Positions 34,307-42,040 of a DNA stretch of 51,862 bases are shown piece by piece. Each line of letters begins with the position of its first letter. The first letter of the stretch is position 1. The DNA is taken from contig JAOAIH010000014.1 in NCBI GenBank assembly GCA_026414805.1, forward strand, positions 1 through 51,862. Reading direction: 5' to 3'. A program made the position numbers and the translations under genes. Origin of the DNA: Spirochaetota bacterium (GTDB lineage: Bacteria; Spirochaetota; UBA4802; UB4802). The notes beneath the pieces were generated by a model. That model was not told where the DNA came from. It was given only the letters and a program-made list of their open reading frames with translations, and made no database searches.

Positions 34307-35626
34307 ATGGTAATCACATCAGAACAACTCAAACGCCTGGGACTTTTTATAATTCTTTTAATAATTTTATTATTGTATAATGTATATTCTAAATTACATT
34401 TTAACTGGTATGGTATTGATATTATTGTCAGATCGTATTCTTTTCTCTTTTCATTTTTATGTATTTTTAATTACACACAATTAGATTTTAAAAGTTACAA
34501 GCTACTATATGCTAATCGTTTTCCTAAGTATGCACATATCATTATTTTTTTTGAATCCAGAATTATTCCTTTTTTAATAATATATATTATTGCAGCCCTT
34601 CATACATTAATAGACAATATAAATAACAGCAATTGGCCCTATACCGCCTACGTTGGGATACTAGATGGGAGATACACAAATATCATTTTTTATTCATTAA
34701 TCCTTTTTGCTGTACTTCGTTACAAAGTAAAACCTTTAATTGCAATACCATTGTTTATTGGCGGTTCTATAGCATTTTATATAGTAGACAAGCTTATCTA
34801 TACTAATCTTATAGCAGGGACAGGTATTGTCATTACAAAACTTATAAAACTTTCTATACTGTCAGGGGTATTAGTATTTGAATTCTTTCAATTAAATATT
34901 TTTCAAATAATTGTAATCAGCCTGCTTACCAGTAGCATTATCTTTTCAGGAACTATCGGAACATATTTATTTTTGTATTCTTTTACAAAGCAAGAATCTA
35001 TTAAAAAGGAAATTCTTTTTAAACTGCTTCGCTATGGAATTCCATTGAATATTAATTATCTAAAACAGTATGTGTTGGAAACACGTAATTACAAAGACTA
35101 TCAACTATTTATGGTATATTCCACTGAATTAAATATCCCAGTTCATTTTACTGACAAGCAGTGGGAGACGCTTCTCTTTTCTGAAAATATTGAAATGGCT
35201 GATGAGGTAGCATCAGTGTTATTAACAAAAAGTATCACTGTATCCTTTGATTCCATCATCGATTATGCATCAAATATGTCATCCAACCAAAATGAAAAAT
35301 TACAATCTGCTGCTTATTTAGCACGACTGGCTGCCCGTTTTGCTGATGGTAATGAAAAAAAAATAATTAATAGATTTGAACAGGGCAATCTATCATTGCA
35401 AATCTGGCTCATGAGTGTAATGGGCTATCACAAAAAAATTATATATCTACCTGTTTTGCTCCCCTACTGTGCCAACAGAAACACAACACTGGCAACTACA
35501 GCTTACAGCACTCTGGTACAAATAACCGGCAAAAATCCATCTGTTGAATTAAATTTGCCTACCAATGACCCTCGAGTACTTAACGCGTTTAAAGATTTTT
35601 ATTTTCATACCGGCAATATAAAATAA
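34307..35626 (+). CDS. Polytopic membrane protein with C-terminal HEAT-like helical domain
   Basis: I do not recognise this 439-residue protein. The first 230 residues hold about six to seven transmembrane helices (LGLFIILLIILLLYNVYS, IIPFLIIYIIAALHTLI and others). Residues about 240-439 are soluble and helical, with alpha-repeat character (SAAYLARLAARFADGNEKKI, LLPYCANRNTTLATTAYSTL) like HEAT repeats. No ribosome site is clear before ATG; translation may be coupled to the gene nine bases upstream. The last 38 bases overlap the end of nth on the opposite strand. Confidence 0.75.
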   Translation: MVITSEQLKRLGLFIILLIILLLYNVYSKLHFNWYGIDIIVRSYSFLFSFLCIFNYTQLDFKSYKLLYANRFPKYAHIIIFFESRIIPFLIIYIIAALHTLIDNINNSNWPYTAYVGILDGRYTNIIFYSLILFAVLRYKVKPLIAIPLFIGGSIAFYIVDKLIYTNLIAGTGIVITKLIKLSILSGVLVFEFFQLNIFQIIVISLLTSSIIFSGTIGTYLFLYSFTKQESIKKEILFKLLRYGIPLNINYLKQYVLETRNYKDYQLFMVYSTELNIPVHFTDKQWETLLFSENIEMADEVASVLLTKSITVSFDSIIDYASNMSSNQNEKLQSAAYLARLAARFADGNEKKIINRFEQGNLSLQIWLMSVMGYHKKIIYLPVLLPYCANRNTTLATTAYSTLVQITGKNPSVELNLPTNDPRVLNAFKDFYFHTGNIK

Positions 35627-36221
35627 CCGGGCAACTGCTGCATTTAGGATTGCGAGCAGAACACACTGTTCTCCCATGATATATAAACAGCAAATGCACT
35701 TCAATCCAATTTGATCGTGGAATGCTTTCCATTAATTTTTTTTCAATTTCTACAGGCTTTCTTGTTTCTGCATAGCCCATTCTGCTGGCAACACGTGCCA
35801 CATGGGTATCAACAGGAATTGCCGGAATACCAAAACCAAACGCCAATATAACATTGGCTGATTTCCTTCCTACCCCCGGCAATTTCATCAAATCTTCACG
35901 CGTACCAGGAACAACACCATTAAATGTATCAATGATGGTCCTTGCCAGTGTAATAATATGTCTTGCTTTGTTGTGATAAAATCCTGTAGGCTTAATAATT
36001 TTTTCAACATCATGTATATCTGCCTGTGCAAGCGAAGCAAAATCAGGATATATGGTAAAAAGTGAAGGTGTAACCATATTAACCTGATTATCTGTAGTCT
36101 GTGCAGACAACACTACTGCAACACACAACTGGTATAAATTATTATACCGCAATGGAGGTACAATCTGATAATGCTTCTTTAATATATTAATTATTTTTTT
36201 TGATGTTGCTCTGTCAATCAT
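35589..36221 (-). CDS. nth: Endonuclease III (DNA glycosylase/AP lyase)
   Basis: This 210-residue enzyme removes oxidised pyrimidines in base-excision repair. The helix-hairpin-helix is LPGVGRKSANV with catalytic lysine K120, and the catalytic aspartate is D138 in PVDTHVARV. Four cysteines for the [4Fe-4S] cluster are C187, C194, C197 and C203, with the standard C-x6-C-x2-C-x5-C spacing. The start overlaps the stop of the TPR lipoprotein gene by eight bases. Its 3' end overlaps the end of the convergent membrane-protein gene by 38 bases. All residues for both glycosylase and lyase steps are present. Confidence 0.97.
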   Translation of the reverse strand: MIDRATSKKIINILKKHYQIVPPLRYNNLYQLCVAVVLSAQTTDNQVNMVTPSLFTIYPDFASLAQADIHDVEKIIKPTGFYHNKARHIITLARTIIDTFNGVVPGTREDLMKLPGVGRKSANVILAFGFGIPAIPVDTHVARVASRMGYAETRKPVEIEKKLMESIPRSNWIEVHLLFIYHGRTVCSARNPKCSSCPVILYCRYENKNL

Positions 36222-36741
36222 TGGCTATCGATGCTAATAGTGCTTGTGCTTCTTTTTGTCGCGTTTTCAGGGCATTATTGTCTGCTATATCATTATCATT
36301 ATAATACCATCCACAGATCAATGGTTCAGTGTATTTCATGGTAATGATTGCTCCTAAATCATGTTTTGCATTTAATGTATCATTTTGGCGTAAAAAAAGT
36401 TTTGCTCTGAAATAATATGCCTCAAAATGTTTTGGATTTTTTTCGATAGCTAGCGTTAAATAATCTAATGCTTTTTTAGCATCATTCATAAAAAAATGCG
36501 CCAATCCTGCTCCAAAAAGAATATCATAATCAACGTAGTTTTTCTGTATCAGCCTTGTAAAATCTAATGCTGCCCATTCATATCTTCTCTTATTTATATT
36601 TTCCCATGCATTGACAATGGTTTGATTGATATATGGATCATCAAATCGCCACAAATTTTTATGGCTGATATGCTTTGCTGAAGTACACTGCAAAAACAAT
36701 AGAGTCATGATGCACAGTAAATACACTATATATTTTTTCAT
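36214..36741 (-). CDS. Small TPR lipoprotein
   Basis: This is a 175-residue protein with a signal peptide and lipobox LLFLQC (C19). The body holds about three TPR-like units (ERRYEWAALDFTRLI-like at about 50, then LFGAGLAHFFMNDAKKALDY and EAYYFRAKLFLRQNDTLNA). It lies five bases after rdgB and overlaps nth by eight bases, so rdgB, this gene and nth are one operon. It probably binds protein partners at the envelope. No specific role can be given. Confidence 0.8.
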   Translation of the reverse strand: MKKYIVYLLCIMTLLFLQCTSAKHISHKNLWRFDDPYINQTIVNAWENINKRRYEWAALDFTRLIQKNYVDYDILFGAGLAHFFMNDAKKALDYLTLAIEKNPKHFEAYYFRAKLFLRQNDTLNAKHDLGAIITMKYTEPLICGWYYNDNDIADNNALKTRQKEAQALLASIAND

Positions 36742-36746
36742 ACCTG

Positions 36747-37337
36747 TTATTCCCTCACAATTTTTTCTAATACATTCTTTATCTTTTTCAAGGCTTGAGC
36801 ACGATGGCTGATTGAATTTTTCACCTCCAGAGGTAGCTGTGCCATAGTTTTCCCAAACTCCGGTAAATAAAAAACAGGATCATATCCAAAACCCTGATCA
36901 CCTAAAGGTTCTTTTGTAATAAAACCTTCACACACCCCTTGTTCAATATATTCCCTGCCATCAGGAAAAACTAGTGCCATTACACACACAAAGCGCGCTG
37001 TACGCTTATGGTCTGGAACTGTATTCATTTTTTGTAACAGCAGCATATACCTTTCTTCATCTGTTTTCAGGTTGCCATAACGTGCAGAATACACTCCCGG
37101 TTCACCATTTAACGCATCCACGATCAGCCCCGAATCATCTGCAAGTGCAGGTAAACCGGTCACCTTACATACATATCTTGCTTTTATTAACGCATTCTCC
37201 TCAAACGTTGAGCCTGTTTCTTCTATATCTCCTATGGTAAAATAGTTTTCAAGCGAGGCGAACGTTATTGATGGCAGTCCATACGCCATTATTTCTTTCA
37301 TTTTTCCCTTATTGCGTGTAGCAACTACAATTTCCAT
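36747..37337 (-). CDS. rdgB: Non-canonical purine NTP pyrophosphatase (RdgB/HAM1)
   Basis: This 196-residue protein hydrolyses dITP, ITP and XTP to monophosphates and keeps deaminated purines out of DNA. It begins VVATRNKGKMKEI, the family signature for phosphate binding. GSTFEENALIKA and ALADDSGLIVDAL (D68) provide the metal site. GDQGFGYDPVF and the late SHRAQAL complete the active site. It shares an operon with a TPR lipoprotein and nth, a plausible DNA-quality grouping. I see no strong ribosome site before ATG (37337). The 222-base gap upstream is AT-rich and also serves the divergent gene at 37560. Confidence 0.96.
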   Translation of the reverse strand: MEIVVATRNKGKMKEIMAYGLPSITFASLENYFTIGDIEETGSTFEENALIKARYVCKVTGLPALADDSGLIVDALNGEPGVYSARYGNLKTDEERYMLLLQKMNTVPDHKRTARFVCVMALVFPDGREYIEQGVCEGFITKEPLGDQGFGYDPVFYLPEFGKTMAQLPLEVKNSISHRAQALKKIKNVLEKIVRE

Positions 37338-37521
37338 ATAAAGTTTCTGCTCCCGGATAATATATTTGCTTACTTATATTAACTATAATTAAATTAATAA
37401 TAGATACTGTGCTGCTATCATATCTTGTTAACGTCTGTCAAAAGAGGTTCAATATTCTTAAATGCATCAAAAAATAAGTCAATCCAAAATAATAGCATCC
37501 AGTATTTTTTATTTATTTTCA

Positions 37522-37551
37522 TTGAAAATTTTCTTATCGTACCATTATAAT
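37522..37551 (+). promoter_or_regulatory. Sigma-70-type promoter giving a nearly leaderless transcript
   Basis: TTGAAA (37522-37527), an 18-base spacer, and a consensus TATAAT (37546-37551). Only eight bases separate the -10 element from the ATG at 37560, so transcription would start within about three bases of the start codon. Confidence 0.55.
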
Positions 37552-37559
37552 ACCTTGCC

Positions 37560-38234
37560 ATGGAAGATCAGAAGCAGATAAATATTTTAAGAATAGGTGT
37601 TGCCAATCTATCTGAACTTGAAGAGATAGTGAAGGCATTCCGCTTGATGAATCAATATGCAAAGCGCAGGCGCTTTGTTGTTTCGCGTGAAGAATTACGA
37701 GATATGTATGGGAATATTATAGTTGAAAAAGCACATGATATCAATATATCGGTTGTAAAACTGCTTCAGCGAAACTTCAAGCCTGACAATGATTTTAAAA
37801 TATTCAGCTCAGATGAGGGGATAGCGATAGTTACTAATACTGAATCACCTAATGCAAAGGAATTTTCGTTACAACTTATAGCCACCATTGAAGGAATAGG
37901 CGGGGGAATCTATAAACCATTTATTGATATAGTACCAAGCTTTTATGAACTGTTCAAGTTATTTGAAAAGGGGCTATCGCCAAAAATGGTGGTAGTGGGA
38001 TATATCCCTATAAAACAGGTTGCTCAAGAGGTTTCCATGTATAATGAAATTAAAAAATATGACCCTTATATTAGAATTCTTGATATTACACATGATGAAT
38101 TAAAACCAAAATCCTTTTTAAAAGGCGCTGTAACATTCCATTTTGACAATACCCATAAAGTGTGGCAAAGATTTTTAACCAAACTAATTCAGGAATACAC
38201 TAAACCATATTTTATGGAACAAATTACAAGATAA
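37560..38234 (+). CDS. Hypothetical protein heading the kinase/glgC cluster
   Basis: I do not recognise this 224-residue protein. It has no signal peptide or membrane helix and reads as mixed alpha/beta: INILRIGVANLSELEEIV at the start, ISVVKLLQRNF, then a hydrophobic GIGGGIYKPFIDIVPSFYEL and KMVVVGYIPIKQVAQEVSMY. Some of this recalls ligand-binding folds, but no family motif is clear. No ribosome site precedes ATG, and the promoter elements lie so close that the mRNA is probably leaderless. The sensor kinase gene starts 13 bases downstream, so this may be an accessory or input protein for it. Confidence 0.7.
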   Translation: MEDQKQINILRIGVANLSELEEIVKAFRLMNQYAKRRRFVVSREELRDMYGNIIVEKAHDINISVVKLLQRNFKPDNDFKIFSSDEGIAIVTNTESPNAKEFSLQLIATIEGIGGGIYKPFIDIVPSFYELFKLFEKGLSPKMVVVGYIPIKQVAQEVSMYNEIKKYDPYIRILDITHDELKPKSFLKGAVTFHFDNTHKVWQRFLTKLIQEYTKPYFMEQITR

Positions 38235-38247
38235 TGTAATTCATAGT

Positions 38248-40290
38248 ATGAAACAAAAGGTACTACAGTATTTTGCCATAACACTTTTCATAACAGTTAT
38301 ATGTTGTAGCATACTTATTTCTATTTTATTGAACTTCATTGCACCATACTCATTTATATTTTATTTAACTATACTCTGTACTATTTTGTTAATTTTTCTT
38401 TTTGTTTTTACCATAAAAATACATAAAAACCTCTTTGAAGATCAGATTAAAACATTATACTCAATAATTGAAAACTTTAAAAAAGGGATATTCCAGCATA
38501 GTGATGAAAAGATAATTAAGGATGGCCCCTTTGGAGGGCTCTATACACAGTTACTAACAGCTTCAAGAAATATTGAAAACATCATTAAATCACAAAAAAG
38601 CGAAATTGAAAAGCTCAGAGAACTGTATACTAACATGATGTTTTCAATGAATGCTTACATAGTTGTGATTGATTTAAATAATACTATCATTTTTACCAAT
38701 GACTCATTTTTAAATAAATTTCAATACACTCCGCTTGAAGTAACAGGCAAAAATATCTCTGAAATTTTTTATTTTTTAACAGGTACTGTATTACAGGCCA
38801 TTGACGAGATAAAAAAAAGTCATGAATCAATAGTACTGGAAAAAGCTCACCTTATATCTAATAACCGTATCTCCGTTATTGTCAATATTAAATTGTCGTA
38901 TATGATTTCAAACAATGAGCCTCAAATAATTATGGTAATGGATGATGTGACAAGCAAAACAAAGCGCGACTACCAGATATCGCTCATTACACGGTTATCA
39001 GAACAAATACAAAAAGACGACGTGTTAGATCACGTATTGCGTACTATATTAACTGCTGTAACATCCGGTACAGGACTTGGATTCAATCGTGCTATGCTTT
39101 TTTTAAAGGATGAAAAAAATAATGTCCTCTATGGACGAATGGCTGTTGGGCCGGATACTCTTGAAGAGGCATTTTCCATCTGGAGCAGTTTGAGCCCTCA
39201 AAAAGATAAAGAAATTTTAAGCAGAGGATTAAATGGTGATGACATCCATGGCAAAAAGTTAAAGGAAAAAGTAGAACATGCTTCTTTTGATTTAAATGAA
39301 CACACTATTTTCACTGAAGCATTTACATCAGGTGAACCCATTCATGTCCAAGATGCGTACAGAGACCATCGTTTGAATGATGAAATACGATCATTCATGG
39401 ACGTGAATGAATTTGTTGTTGTTCCTCTTATTGCTTTGAATAAAACTATTGGCATTATCATAGCTGATAACAAATTCAATCAAATGCCAATTACCCAGGA
39501 TAATGTTGATCTTTTAACTGTATTTGCCTATCAGGCAGCATTATCTATAGAAAGCTATAACAACCTGGAGCTTCTTAAAAAAGAAATGGAAAAAATAAAA
39601 CAGCGCCAAGAAGCCATAGTTGAATCGGAAAAACTGGCTGCCATTGGCCGTATCGCATCACACATTGCTCACGAAATTAGAAATCCTCTTGTGACTGTTG
39701 GTGGATACTCACGCAGGATATTCCAGGATGCTAGTGAAAATCCACCTAATGTACAAAAAATAAAAAAAGCTGCACAGATAATAATGACCGAAACCGAGCG
39801 GCTTGAAAAAATTCTTGCAAATGTAATGGATTTCACCAGGCCATCTCCTTTTCTGCTGCGGTTTAATAATATCAATGAAATAATCAAAGATACTGCTTCA
39901 CTGCTTTCCAATCTTTTCCAGGAAAGGCGCGTGGAGCTATCGCTACAACTTCAGGAAGTACCATTAATCAAATCCGATTTTAACCAGATGAAGCAGGTAA
40001 TGCTCAATCTCTTGCAAAATGCTTTGGACGCAACTCCACCTTACGGTGTGGTGGAAGTTAAAACGTATGCAGATGACAAATATGTGTACATCGAAGTCAG
40101 CGATACAGGTACGGGAATAAATGAAGAAAATATTAATATAATATTTGAACCTTTTTATACAACAAAGACTACTGGAGTTGGTCTTGGCCTTGCAATTGTA
40201 AAAAAAATTGTAGTTGATCATAACGGGGAAATAAAAGTAGCTAATAAAGAAAGGGGAGCTGTATTTACAATTTCAATACCTCTGCCATAA
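38248..40290 (+). CDS. Membrane sensor histidine kinase (PAS-GAF-HisKA-HATPase)
   Basis: This 680-residue protein has two transmembrane helices at about 8-31 and 35-57 with almost no external loop. A PAS domain follows at about 125-230 (MNAYIVVIDLNNTIIFTNDS), a GAF domain at about 265-440 (HVQDAYRDHRLNDEIRSF), a dimerisation domain with phospho-acceptor H475 in IAHEIRNPL, and an ATPase domain. The ATPase domain is complete: LLQNALDATPP, SDTGTGINEE and TGVGLGLAIVKKI. Signals are probably cytoplasmic or membrane-borne. The single-domain response regulator 105 bases downstream is its likely partner, and glgC follows that gene directly. Confidence 0.93.
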   Translation: MKQKVLQYFAITLFITVICCSILISILLNFIAPYSFIFYLTILCTILLIFLFVFTIKIHKNLFEDQIKTLYSIIENFKKGIFQHSDEKIIKDGPFGGLYTQLLTASRNIENIIKSQKSEIEKLRELYTNMMFSMNAYIVVIDLNNTIIFTNDSFLNKFQYTPLEVTGKNISEIFYFLTGTVLQAIDEIKKSHESIVLEKAHLISNNRISVIVNIKLSYMISNNEPQIIMVMDDVTSKTKRDYQISLITRLSEQIQKDDVLDHVLRTILTAVTSGTGLGFNRAMLFLKDEKNNVLYGRMAVGPDTLEEAFSIWSSLSPQKDKEILSRGLNGDDIHGKKLKEKVEHASFDLNEHTIFTEAFTSGEPIHVQDAYRDHRLNDEIRSFMDVNEFVVVPLIALNKTIGIIIADNKFNQMPITQDNVDLLTVFAYQAALSIESYNNLELLKKEMEKIKQRQEAIVESEKLAAIGRIASHIAHEIRNPLVTVGGYSRRIFQDASENPPNVQKIKKAAQIIMTETERLEKILANVMDFTRPSPFLLRFNNINEIIKDTASLLSNLFQERRVELSLQLQEVPLIKSDFNQMKQVMLNLLQNALDATPPYGVVEVKTYADDKYVYIEVSDTGTGINEENINIIFEPFYTTKTTGVGLGLAIVKKIVVDHNGEIKVANKERGAVFTISIPLP

Positions 40291-40395
40291 AATAGTAAAA
40301 GTTTACATGATAGTGTATTAAGATAAAAAAATGTTTTTGCTTTTTTTAAACAATGATGTACCTTAGTTAATAGAAATATACATCAGGAGGTTGTT

Positions 40396-40755
40396 ATGAA
40401 AAAAATACTGATTGTTGAAGATGAACAGCATCAACGCGAACTGTATGCAATGGAACTCCAGGAAGAAGGATATGACGTTGACCAGGCAGCAAATGGGAAG
40501 GAAGCGGTGGATAAAGTCAAAGCTAATAAATATGATTGTGTAGTGCTAGATATTCGCATGCCCGAAATGGATGGCATTGAAGCACTGGGAAAAATCCTAT
40601 CACGTGATAAAAAGGTCCCCATTATTATCTATACTGCATATTCCAATTATAAAAGCAATTTTATGACCTGGACAGCAGATGCGTATATTACAAAGTCATC
40701 CAATTTAAAAGAACTAAAAGATAAAATCAAAGAACTGGTATCAGCACGAAGCTAA
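40396..40755 (+). CDS. Single-domain response regulator
   Basis: This 119-residue protein is a bare receiver domain. The acidic pocket is EDE at 8-10, the phospho-acceptor D52 in VVLDIRMPEMDG, the conserved threonine in IIYTAYS and lysine K100 in YITKSS. No output domain exists, so it must work by binding a partner, as CheY and Spo0F do. ATG follows AGGAGG. Its stop codon is followed at once by the glgC start codon (no base between), which implies tight co-translation and perhaps a link between signalling and glycogen synthesis. Confidence 0.93.
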   Translation: MKKILIVEDEQHQRELYAMELQEEGYDVDQAANGKEAVDKVKANKYDCVVLDIRMPEMDGIEALGKILSRDKKVPIIIYTAYSNYKSNFMTWTADAYITKSSNLKELKDKIKELVSARS

Positions 40756-41976
40756 ATGGAACTGCAGCAGGCACTGAAAAAAACCCTTGTTTTTATCCTT
40801 GCCGGTGGGCAGGGCGAGCGCCTTTACCCTTTAACTAAAGACAGGTCAAAGCCCTCTGTCCATTTTGCAGGCACCTACCGAATTATTGATTTTTCATTGA
40901 GTAATTGTATCAATTCTGATTTGAGCCGTATTATAGTGCTGACTCAATACAAATCTTTATCGCTTGACCGCCATATTAAAACAGCATGGAATCTTTATTT
41001 CAGGGAGTCGGGAAATTTTATTGATGTTGTCCCACCACAGCAGCGCTATGACGAAAACTGGTATCTGGGGACTGCAGATGCCATATTTCAGAATATATAT
41101 ATCATCGAACATCAAAAACCTCATTATACAGTGATACTATCCGGTGATCATATCTACAAAATGGACTATCGAAAAATGCTTAAATATCATATCCAGAAAA
41201 ATGCAGATATGACTATTGCCGCATGCGAGATGCCAATAGAAGAAGCCAAGCGCTTTGGAGTTCTTGTAACCGATAGCTCCTTACGGGTAGTTGGTTTTGA
41301 AGAAAAACCTGCAAACCCAAAACCAGTCCCCGGAAAACCTGACGTTGCATTTGTTTCCATGGGAATTTATATTTTCACAACTGAAAAACTTGTTCGCTAC
41401 GTATCTGACGATCATAAGCTGGATAGCACAAAAGACTTTGGTAAAGATATTATCCCGCGTATTTTTGCAACCGAGCGCGTGTTTGCTTACGACTACGTTG
41501 CCAACGAAGGAGAGCGCGCTTATTGGCGCGATATAGGTACTATCGCCTCATACTATGAAGCCCATAAGGATATCATATCAGTAACACCCATTCTTAACCT
41601 GTATGATAAGGAATGGCCTATTCGTACTTATATGGAACAGTGGCCTCCGGCAAAATTTGTCCACAATGAAGAAGGAAGAAGAGGCATTGCAATCAATTCA
41701 CTCATAGCCAATGGTGCTATCATAAGCGGTGGATATGTGGAAGAATCGGTTATATCACCCGGTGTAAAAGTTAACAGCTATTCAGAAGTTAGAGGAAGCA
41801 TTATTATGCATGGGACAACTGTTGGGAGGCATGCTAAAATAAAAAATGCTATCATTGATAAAGATAACCATATACCTGAAAATATGCACATTGGCTACAA
41901 CCTAGAAGAAGACAAAAGGCACTTTACAGTAACCCCTGAAGGTATTGTTGTAATACCCAAAGGCTATCTGCAATAA
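40756..41976 (+). CDS. glgC: Glucose-1-phosphate adenylyltransferase (ADP-glucose pyrophosphorylase)
   Basis: This 406-residue enzyme makes ADP-glucose from ATP and glucose-1-phosphate, the committed step of bacterial glycogen synthesis. FILAGGQGERLYPLT is the nucleotide-binding loop. RSKPSVHFAGTYRIIDF and LSNCINS follow, then catalytic SGDHIYKMDY, sugar-binding GFEEKPANP, and a C-terminal left-handed beta-helix (IANGAIISGGYVEESVISPG). It supplies the GT5 half of the fusion at 3155-7996. The start codon directly follows the response regulator stop, and a GH57 enzyme gene follows 64 bases downstream. Allosteric control is expected in the family but cannot be judged here. Confidence 0.96.
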   Translation: MELQQALKKTLVFILAGGQGERLYPLTKDRSKPSVHFAGTYRIIDFSLSNCINSDLSRIIVLTQYKSLSLDRHIKTAWNLYFRESGNFIDVVPPQQRYDENWYLGTADAIFQNIYIIEHQKPHYTVILSGDHIYKMDYRKMLKYHIQKNADMTIAACEMPIEEAKRFGVLVTDSSLRVVGFEEKPANPKPVPGKPDVAFVSMGIYIFTTEKLVRYVSDDHKLDSTKDFGKDIIPRIFATERVFAYDYVANEGERAYWRDIGTIASYYEAHKDIISVTPILNLYDKEWPIRTYMEQWPPAKFVHNEEGRRGIAINSLIANGAIISGGYVEESVISPGVKVNSYSEVRGSIIMHGTTVGRHAKIKNAIIDKDNHIPENMHIGYNLEEDKRHFTVTPEGIVVIPKGYLQ

Positions 41977-42040
41977 ATTTATCGTAAACCACATATTTGG
42001 TGATAGATTAATTAGATATTATTTTGGGAGGAATTGTTCC

